Assembly: GCA_015520875.1 (NCBI GenBank)
Contig: WAPD01000040.1
Location: forward strand, 1-15,712
DNA: 15,712 nt
Direction of reading: 5' to 3'
Source of the DNA: Microcaldota archaeon
GTDB taxonomy: Archaea > Micrarchaeota > Micrarchaeia > Anstonellales > J096
Position numbers and translations under genes: made by a program. The notes under the pieces were generated by a model. That model made no database searches and was not told the origin of the DNA. It saw nothing but the letters and a program-made list of their open reading frames with translations. Shown here one piece after another: positions 11,288 through 15,712 of the stretch (position 1 is the stretch's first letter; each line of letters starts with the position of its first letter).

Positions 11288-11871
11288 TTGTGTTGCCTGG
11301 AGATGAATTGGTAAATGTAAGAGCACCCCGTCAATATACCTACTTAAAGGACGGGAAAACATATGCGGCTGTTTTAGGAATAGTAGAAAATGGAACATTT
11401 ACACCATATGAATTCGTTTACACTCCTAAATTAGGGGATGTTGTTGTAGGAAGGGTTATTGCAGAGAAAAAGAGAGTTGCCTATATTGTTGATTTAGGAG
11501 CTTATAAAACAGCTGTTATCATGACAAGAGGGTTGCCAGTTAAAATAAAAATAGGAGATGTTGTAATGGGGAAACTGGAACAATCGGATGAAATATTGAG
11601 TAACATAAGGGTTTTAAGAGGGGGAGCTTTAATAAAAATAAACCCTTCTAAAATAGCCCGGGTTATTGGGACAAACGGTTCTATGGTGAAGATAATAAAG
11701 GAAAAGACAGAAACTTCTGTCTATGTAGGTTATAATGGATATATTTATGTGGCTGGGAAAAATGTTTCCAAGGCAATAAAAGCCATTTACACTATTGAAA
11801 GAAGGGCCCATATTAGGGGATTAACCGATTTTATTAGCGATATGTTGGAAGGTGAGAAGAATGAGGAGTGA
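11284..11871 (+). CDS. rrp4: Exosome RNA-binding cap subunit Rrp4, short form
   Basis: Cap protein of the archaeal exosome that binds substrate RNA and feeds it into the Rrp41/Rrp42 ring. Its 195 residues are fewer than the roughly 220-250 usual. A compact N-terminal domain starts at MIVLPGDEL. An S1 domain spans about residues 50-112 (KLGDVVVGRVIAEKKRVAYIVDLG), and a KH domain about 115-175 has an intact GTNG loop at 129-132. The shortness comes mainly from the N-terminal region and the C-terminal tail, which ends ISDMLEGEKNEE. GGTGA at 11275-11279 precedes ATG 11284, which overlaps the SBDS stop as ATGA. Its own end overlaps rrp41 by 11 bases. Confidence 0.93.
   Translation: MIVLPGDELVNVRAPRQYTYLKDGKTYAAVLGIVENGTFTPYEFVYTPKLGDVVVGRVIAEKKRVAYIVDLGAYKTAVIMTRGLPVKIKIGDVVMGKLEQSDEILSNIRVLRGGALIKINPSKIARVIGTNGSMVKIIKEKTETSVYVGYNGYIYVAGKNVSKAIKAIYTIERRAHIRGLTDFISDMLEGEKNEE
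11851..11855 (+). promoter_or_regulatory. GGTGA ribosome binding site deciding the rrp41 start
   Basis: GGTGA is five bases from ATG 11861. The in-frame GTG at 11852 is inside the motif and is therefore an unlikely start. Confidence 0.5.
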
Positions 11872-12568
11872 TGGAAGAAAAGTAGATGAATTAAGATCTC
11901 CTTTAAAGCTTAGAGTTGGTGTATTAACTGAGGCAACAGGTTCTGCTTATTTAGAGTGGGGAGGAAATAGGATAATTGTAGGTGTGTTCGGTCCTAAGGA
12001 TGCACCACCCCATTTCACAAGGCCCGATAAAGCAACCTTAAGGGTTGATTATAAGATGTCTACATTTTCTTCTAAAGAAGAGCACGGAAGAAGTGCTCCA
12101 AGCAGAAGGAGCATAGAAATTTCAAAAGTTCTAAGAGAGGCTTTGTCTAAAATAGTGATGCTTGAAAAATATCCCCAATCCCAAATAGATATACATATTT
12201 TGGTTTTGCAGGCAGAAGGTGGAACAAGGGTAGCATCCTTTTATGCTGCTGTAGCTGCTTTAATAGCCGCAGGTATTCCAATGAGAACAAGGGCCTTTGG
12301 AATCTCTGCGGGTAAGGTAAATGATGAAATTGTTTTGGATCTATCTAAAGAGGAGGATAATTTGGGACAGGCAGATATTCCTGTTTGTATGGATATGGAT
12401 GGGAATGTTTTATTGTTTCAATTGGATGGGAAGGTTAAACCTGAGGAACTGAAAAAGGCATTTGAATTAATTGAAGGTAAAAAGGAATTTTTTGATAAGA
12501 TGTTAAGGGAAGAGTTTGAGAAGTTCTATTCTCAAGAAATCTCCCATGAGTTTAGGGTGAAAGAATGA
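11861..12568 (+). CDS. rrp41: Exosome catalytic subunit Rrp41 (RNase PH family)
   Basis: Catalytic subunit of the archaeal exosome, a phosphate-dependent 3'-5' exoribonuclease that forms a hexameric ring with Rrp42 and can also add A-rich tails in reverse. From ATG 11861 it has 235 residues, starting MRSDGRKVDELR as the family does. Expected active-site features are present: the RNA-contacting Arg pair R82-R83 (SAPSRRSIEIS), the phosphate-binding GGTR at 120-123, and the metal/catalytic acid region around KEEDNLGQAD with D172. So the subunit appears catalytically competent. A GTG at 11852 would add three residues but is part of the GGTGA motif. The gene overlaps rrp4 upstream and rrp42 downstream, fitting co-translation of obligate partners. 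Confidence 0.96.
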   Translation: MRSDGRKVDELRSPLKLRVGVLTEATGSAYLEWGGNRIIVGVFGPKDAPPHFTRPDKATLRVDYKMSTFSSKEEHGRSAPSRRSIEISKVLREALSKIVMLEKYPQSQIDIHILVLQAEGGTRVASFYAAVAALIAAGIPMRTRAFGISAGKVNDEIVLDLSKEEDNLGQADIPVCMDMDGNVLLFQLDGKVKPEELKKAFELIEGKKEFFDKMLREEFEKFYSQEISHEFRVKE

Positions 12569-13332
12569 TATTGCAAAAAGAGGAAATTTTAAAGCATTTA
12601 AGAAAGGAAGGTTTGCGATTTGATGAAAGAGCACCATATGAGTATAGGCCTATTAAGATAGAAAAGAATGTTATAGAGACTGCAGAGGGTTCTGCTTTAG
12701 CAAGCATTGGAGATACAGTTGCATTGGCAGGAATAAAGGTTGAAATAGGGGACTTGTTTGAAGAAGGTAAAGCTAACTTTATAACAAGCGTTGAGCTATC
12801 TCCAATGGCTTCCAAGGGCTTTGAGCCAGGACCTCCAGATGAGAGATCCATTGAAATAGCTAGAGTTATAGATAGAGGTTTTAGAAGTGCAGAAGTGCTT
12901 GCTTTGGATAAACTAGCATTTGATGATAAAACAGGTTATACTATATTTTTAGATATCTATATATTGAATCATGGGGGTAATATGTTGGATGCAGGGTATT
13001 TGGCAGGTATGGCAGCTTTATCAACATTAAAAATCCCAAAAGTAGAAGATGAAACAATCATAAGGGACGAATTCTTGAACATAGATGTTTTGCAAAACTA
13101 TGTCACTTCTTCAACATTTGCAACAATAGAAGAGTTCCATCTATTGGATCCTAATGAAAGCGAAGAGGATGTTTCTGACGTGATGCTTTTGTTGGCTGTG
13201 GATGACGAACATATTGTAGGTGCCCAAAAGATGAAAGAAGGCTCCTATACACAGGAGCAAATCTTGGAACTGGTGGATATAACCTTTAAAAAGAGAAAGG
13301 ATATATTAAAGGTGCTTAAAGGTGATGAATGA
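12565..13332 (+). CDS. rrp42: Exosome non-catalytic ring subunit Rrp42
   Basis: RNase PH-fold partner of Rrp41, needed to complete the ring and shape the RNA path but without its own phosphorolytic site. It has 255 residues, close to the family length. Markers are GLRFDERAPYEYRPIKIE near the start, SPMASKGFEPGPPDERSIEIARVIDRGFRSA, LDIYILNHGGNMLDA and LLDPNESEEDVSD. The Rrp41 phosphate-binding GGTR is absent: the equivalent place reads HGGNMLD, as expected for Rrp42. GGTGA at 12556-12560 precedes ATG 12565, which overlaps the rrp41 stop (ATGA). Its stop overlaps the eL43 start. Confidence 0.96.
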   Translation: MILQKEEILKHLRKEGLRFDERAPYEYRPIKIEKNVIETAEGSALASIGDTVALAGIKVEIGDLFEEGKANFITSVELSPMASKGFEPGPPDERSIEIARVIDRGFRSAEVLALDKLAFDDKTGYTIFLDIYILNHGGNMLDAGYLAGMAALSTLKIPKVEDETIIRDEFLNIDVLQNYVTSSTFATIEEFHLLDPNESEEDVSDVMLLLAVDDEHIVGAQKMKEGSYTQEQILELVDITFKKRKDILKVLKGDE

Positions 13333-13559
13333 TGTTGAGAACTCCTAGGTATGGTAAAAAGAACAGGCAACTTTATAACAAGGCTATAGAGAAGAAAAGA
13401 CAAAAGTACATATGTCCACAATGTAAGACAAAAAAGCTTGTTAGGGTTTCATATGCTGTATGGCAATGTAAGAAATGTGGGTTTAAGATGGCTGGAGGTT
13501 CTTATACACCATTTACAGAAACAGGTGAAATTGTCCTAAGGATGTTGGGTGAGTTGTGA
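13329..13559 (+). CDS. rpl37ae: Ribosomal protein eL43 (L37Ae)
   Basis: Zinc-binding large-subunit ribosomal protein, 76 residues, normally found right after rrp42 in archaea. Four zinc ligands are C29, C32 (CPQC), C47 and C50 (CKKC), in a short beta ribbon with VRVSYAVWQC between them, followed by the family ending AGGSYTPFTETG. Two adjacent ATGs (13329 and 13332) follow GGTGA at 13321-13325. The first overlaps the rrp42 stop and is chosen, but either would serve. In many euryarchaeal genomes the next gene is RpoP, a second small zinc protein; here it is not. Confidence 0.95.
   Translation: MMLRTPRYGKKNRQLYNKAIEKKRQKYICPQCKTKKLVRVSYAVWQCKKCGFKMAGGSYTPFTETGEIVLRMLGEL
13548..13552 (+). promoter_or_regulatory. 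GGTGA ribosome binding site of the 42-codon ORF
   Basis: GGTGA lies six bases before ATG 13559, inside the last codons of rpl37ae. It is the main sequence evidence that the following short ORF is translated. Confidence 0.45.
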
Positions 13560-13687
13560 TGAAGTACTATCTTTGGCCTAAACTAAAAGAGGTCGAAGTA
13601 GAATCTTTGGATGAATTTTTTGTTACAGGTATTCATATTTTGGTAAAGAAAGATCCTGATGGACCTGTGGAAGTTTCTACTGATTAG
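13559..13687 (+). CDS. Unrecognised 42-residue protein after eL43
   Basis: A short ORF whose ATG overlaps the last base of the eL43 stop, and which is preceded by the same GGTGA motif used by its neighbours. The product opens MKYYLWPKLKEVEVES and ends DPDGPVEVSTD. It has mixed charge, no cysteine, no membrane segment, and looks like a few beta strands joined by a short helix (inferred by eye). I recognise no family. It is not RpoP, which would carry a CxxC zinc knuckle, nor prefoldin, which would be coiled coil. Its last 29 bases overlap the CAP-protein start, so it could act as a coupling leader for that gene. It could also be a small ribosome- or RNAP-associated protein. Reality as a gene is moderately supported; function is unknown. 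Confidence 0.5.
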   Translation: MKYYLWPKLKEVEVESLDEFFVTGIHILVKKDPDGPVEVSTD

Positions 13688-14435
13688 TTTTATTCTTTTT
13701 GCCGGTTGTATCTCTAATGACGATGTTATACCGGGCAATTATTCTAAAGTAGAAGTTAAACCTGTAAATGAGATGGAATATGCCACTTTTATCTATATAA
13801 ACGTGTTTAGAACCCATAATGGAATTGATAAGGTTAAATTAGACCCTTTATTATCTGAGGTCGCTAGAAACTATTCCAGATTAATGATTAGGAAAAACTT
13901 TTTTAGCCACTATTATCGGGGAAAAGATGTGAAATATAGAGTAAATAGCACAGGATATGGCTTTTTTAGCCTTGGAGAGAATTTAGCAGAGCTTTCTGGA
14001 GATTGTTATGATTTGGAGTTGGCAAGAAAAGCTGTAGATTTATGGTCTAAGAGCCCTGCCCACAGGTTTGTAATGGAAAATAGGATATTCGATAGAGTAG
14101 GTATTGGAGTATATTGTGAAGGGGGGCTAAATGCAATAACAACAATATATGCTCAAACCTGTTTAAACAAAACATTGCACCTTGTCCCTGACCAAATTCT
14201 TATGGTTGTTCCAGATTCTCAACCCAATAGTACTCGTGTTTTATATATAAAAACTCAAGGAAACTGCGAATATAAGCAATATGTGTTTCCTTTGGAAAAG
14301 CAGGATAGTTATTTCTTCTATGAAACACCTCATGAAATAATAAAAAAATATAAACTGCCTATTGGAATTGCTTTACATTCCCCTTTTGAGTGCTCTGTTA
14401 CCCTGGAATTTTGCTATCTCAATGATTTAGAATAA
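13659..14435 (+). CDS. Secreted CAP/SCP-domain protein, putative lipoprotein
   Basis: A 258-residue extracytoplasmic protein. The N-terminus MDLWKFLLISFILFAGC is a short hydrophobic signal ending in a lipobox-like FAGC with Cys17, so lipid anchoring is possible, though Phe at -3 is not ideal. Residues 42-165 form a CAP (CRISP/antigen 5/PR-1, YkwD-type) domain with NVFRTHNGI, FFSH (H84), GENLA (E107) and SPAHR (H135), the usual His/Glu cavity residues. The remaining C-terminal third is unrecognised. Six cysteines besides Cys17 (116, 153, 168, 203, 245, 252) could form disulfides. Five N-X-S/T sequons occur at N27, N71, N96, N170 and N190, fitting a glycosylated surface protein. No GGTGA precedes ATG 13659, so translation may depend on the overlapping 42-codon ORF. 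The function of archaeal CAP proteins is unknown. Confidence 0.87.
   Translation: MDLWKFLLISFILFAGCISNDDVIPGNYSKVEVKPVNEMEYATFIYINVFRTHNGIDKVKLDPLLSEVARNYSRLMIRKNFFSHYYRGKDVKYRVNSTGYGFFSLGENLAELSGDCYDLELARKAVDLWSKSPAHRFVMENRIFDRVGIGVYCEGGLNAITTIYAQTCLNKTLHLVPDQILMVVPDSQPNSTRVLYIKTQGNCEYKQYVFPLEKQDSYFFYETPHEIIKKYKLPIGIALHSPFECSVTLEFCYLNDLE
14342..14348 (-). terminator. Possible T-rich terminator of the thrS-kinase pair
   Basis: Seven A on the plus strand give a T7 run on the minus strand about 70 bases past the kinase stop. Archaeal termination uses T-rich stretches, but this run lies within the CAP coding sequence (a Lys-Lys codon pair) and may be incidental. Confidence 0.25.
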
Positions 14436-14958
14436 ACCTCAAGAACCTTAAGGATTTTTCTTTGAACTCTTTAAACGTTCCATTATTTTCCAATATTAAA
14501 TCTGGGATTATCTGGGAAAGGCCTAATTTATCTTCCAATTCCTCTTTTTTCAAAAATTCTTCATAGGTTAGAACATCGCCTTCTCTCCCCCGCTCCACTA
14601 TTCTTTTATATCTAATTTGGTCATCTGCATGTATCTTTAGTGTTATGGCATGGGCTACTGTTCTAAAGAATTCTATTTCTTCAGGAGACCTAGCACCCGA
14701 AACAACCACCAATTCATTGGGGAGTTTTTTTATGTGCTCCCAGGCAAGCCTCGCCACTATATCCCTACCCTTTTTATCTCTAAGCTCCTTTGCGAATTTA
14801 CCTACCTCAATAGCGTCCATTGTGAAACGTCCTTGTCTTCTCATCTCTTGGTAAATGAAATCGGACATCTCTATTGTTGGAATATTTTGCTCTTTAAAGA
14901 TGTGGGCGAACTCTGTTTTGCCCGCTGCCTTTCTTCCCGTAATAATCAACAATCTCAT
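14419..14958 (-). CDS. UPF0200-type P-loop kinase-like protein
   Basis: A 179-residue P-loop NTPase related to adenylate and dephospho-CoA kinases, matching the archaeal UPF0200 (MJ1399-like) layout. Walker A is GRKAAGKT at residues 8-15 (K14, T15). It continues with IPTIEMSDFIYQE, corresponding to the MGDVVREE block; VVVSGARSPEEIEFF, corresponding to the VDGIRS block; a lid-like RIVERGREGD; and LGLSQIIPDLILENNGTF near the end. The substrate is not established for the family, so only nucleotide binding and probable phosphotransfer can be inferred. The loop differs from the family's usual GMPGSGKGE. The ATG overlaps the thrS stop as ATGA, so the two are co-transcribed and probably coupled. The 3' end overlaps the CAP gene by 17 bases tail to tail. 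Confidence 0.8.
   Translation of the reverse strand: MRLLIITGRKAAGKTEFAHIFKEQNIPTIEMSDFIYQEMRRQGRFTMDAIEVGKFAKELRDKKGRDIVARLAWEHIKKLPNELVVVSGARSPEEIEFFRTVAHAITLKIHADDQIRYKRIVERGREGDVLTYEEFLKKEELEDKLGLSQIIPDLILENNGTFKEFKEKSLRFLRFILNH
14446..14463 (+). terminator. Possible terminator after the CAP gene
   Basis: Eleven bases past the CAP stop, the palindrome CCTTAAGG (14446-14453) is followed by ATTTTTCTTT. A T-rich tract after the last plus-strand gene fits archaeal intrinsic termination. The site also lies within the minus-strand kinase coding sequence, which weakens the case. Confidence 0.35.
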
Positions 14959-15712
14959 CTAAATTTCACTCTCTTGGAAAGCAAATAAGGCATGTTTAAT
15001 TCTTCAAAATGCTTTTGTTTAGATTTTAATTCTTCTTTTAATTGTTCCAAGCTATATGTTTTCTTTTCTCCTGTCTCTCTTATCGTTACCGATAATGTTC
15101 CCTCTTTAACTTCTTTTTCTCCTATTACCACAATATATGGCACCCATTCTTGTTGGGCCTCTCTTATTTTTTTAGATAATGTTTCATCTCTATCGTCCAA
15201 ATCAACTCTTGCCACATCCTTTAATAAACTCCATATTTCATGGGCTTTTTCCATATATTCTTGGGACACAGGGATTATCCTAACCTGGATAGGTGATAGG
15301 AAAAATGGGAACCTGCCTTTTTCACCCTTCTTTATCTTCATACCTTCTTTCTCTAGAATAGCGAACATTACTCTTTCCACAGCTCCGCTTAGGCTAGCAT
15401 GCAATATTAAAGGTCTTTTCTTTTTTCCATCTTCATCCACATAGGTTATATCATAGGTATGGGCATTTTCCACATCTATTTGAACGGTTGACAATGCGGC
15501 TGCTTTTTCCTTGCTATCTATAAAATTAAACTCAAACTTTGTTATGAAATAAGCATACCTTTTATCAAACAATTCCAACAAGAAAGGTTTTCCAACAATT
15601 CTTTGCAATTCCCTGTACCATTCTATGTGTTCTTGGAAAAAGTCCTTTTGGGCCCTAAATGCTATTTCTATATGGGAATATAGCTCATATTCTTCCATTA
15701 TCTTTCTTGAGG
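14955..15712 (-). CDS. thrS: Threonyl-tRNA synthetase, archaeal type, N-terminus outside window
   Basis: C-terminal part of the class II synthetase that charges tRNA-Thr. The frame is open to the right edge (visible start SRKIMEEYELY), so ATG 15698 is internal and the N-terminal editing domain and motifs 1 and 2 lie beyond the window. 251 residues are seen. The catalytic core is represented by FEFNFID, AAALSTVQIDVENA, YDITYVDEDG and motif 3 SLSGAVERVMFAILE. The anticodon-binding HGTP domain follows, with LSPIQVRIIPVS, VDLDDRDETLSKKIREAQQEWVPYIVVIGEKE, and the terminal LLSKRVKF. Divergence and wording are those of archaeal ThrRS. Its stop overlaps the kinase start. Confidence 0.94.
   Translation of the reverse strand, partial: SRKIMEEYELYSHIEIAFRAQKDFFQEHIEWYRELQRIVGKPFLLELFDKRYAYFITKFEFNFIDSKEKAAALSTVQIDVENAHTYDITYVDEDGKKKRPLILHASLSGAVERVMFAILEKEGMKIKKGEKGRFPFFLSPIQVRIIPVSQEYMEKAHEIWSLLKDVARVDLDDRDETLSKKIREAQQEWVPYIVVIGEKEVKEGTLSVTIRETGEKKTYSLEQLKEELKSKQKHFEELNMPYLLSKRVKFR

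Noticed and set aside
13559..14435. The 42-codon ORF and the CAP gene as one frameshifted gene
   Set aside because: The CAP product has its own Met and a complete signal peptide, and the short product has neither a signal nor CAP features, so two overlapping genes fit better.
14650..14988. Plus-strand 112-codon open frame
   Set aside because: Opposite the UPF0200-type gene, whose Walker A and family blocks are clear on the minus strand; no start signal and no domain.
14992..15444. Plus-strand 150-codon open frame
   Set aside because: Opposite the ThrRS catalytic and anticodon-binding domains; serine- and phenylalanine-rich composition is typical of an antisense shadow.
14955..15698. ThrRS as a standalone 247-residue truncated paralogue starting at ATG 15698
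   Set aside because: The frame stays open to the window edge with ThrRS-like residues (SRKI) before that ATG, so the gene is simply cut by the window.

Overview
The window is a gene-dense, AT-rich stretch of an archaeal chromosome. The archaeal marks are a largest RNA polymerase subunit split into A' and A'', a small H subunit, an archaeal NusA-like protein, SBDS, the Rrp4/Rrp41/Rrp42 exosome, Pelota, eL30, eL43 and archaeal-type TrpRS and ThrRS. RpoB is a single uninterrupted polypeptide, which argues against the halophile/methanogen groups whose B subunit is split into B' and B''. The compact packing, very short intergenic gaps and trimmed proteins (Rrp4 of 195 aa, NusA-like protein of 139 aa without GXXG loops) would suit a streamlined lineage such as DPANN, but I cannot fix the lineage from this sequence alone.

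Layout. (1) Positions 1-954, minus strand: trpS, cut by the left window edge. (2) 955-1004: a 50-bp divergent intergenic region with one TATA-like box usable on both strands. (3) 1005-2649, plus strand: a metallo-beta-lactamase-fold hydrolase overlapping pelota. (4) 2688-13687, plus strand: one long head-to-tail run of rpoH, rpoB, rpoA1, rpoA2, rpl30e, nusA, SBDS, rrp4, rrp41, rrp42, rpl37ae and a 42-codon ORF. Adjacent genes in it overlap or are separated by only a few bases. (5) 13659-14435, plus strand: a secreted CAP-domain putative lipoprotein whose start lies inside the small ORF. (6) 14419-15712, minus strand: a UPF0200-type P-loop kinase-like protein coupled to thrS, which runs off the right edge. 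The CAP and kinase genes overlap tail to tail. No gene-free stretch exceeds about 50 bases. I saw no tRNA, rRNA, CRISPR array or mobile element.

How it works together. The plus-strand run covers the life of an RNA: synthesis (RNAP H/B/A'/A''), elongation and ribosome components (NusA-like, eL30, eL43), ribosome maturation (SBDS), and turnover or surveillance (exosome, with Pelota just upstream). It joins two archaeal clusters that are usually separate, the RNAP operon and the exosome operon. The usual uS12-uS7-EF1A tail of the first is absent here, as are the proteasome-alpha head and RpoP follower of the second. Translation starts are marked by a recurrent GGTGA motif 3-6 bases before the start codon, often overlapping the previous stop codon. 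This motif supports start choices for rpoB (TTG), rpoA1, rrp41 and the small ORF. It also points to a probable non-canonical ATT start for SBDS, the most distinctive sequence-level observation in the window. I found no clear novel multi-gene system. The other points worth attention are the shared divergent promoter, the unrecognised 42-aa ORF where RpoP is often found, the CAP protein with five N-glycosylation sequons, and the NusA-like protein without GXXG loops.
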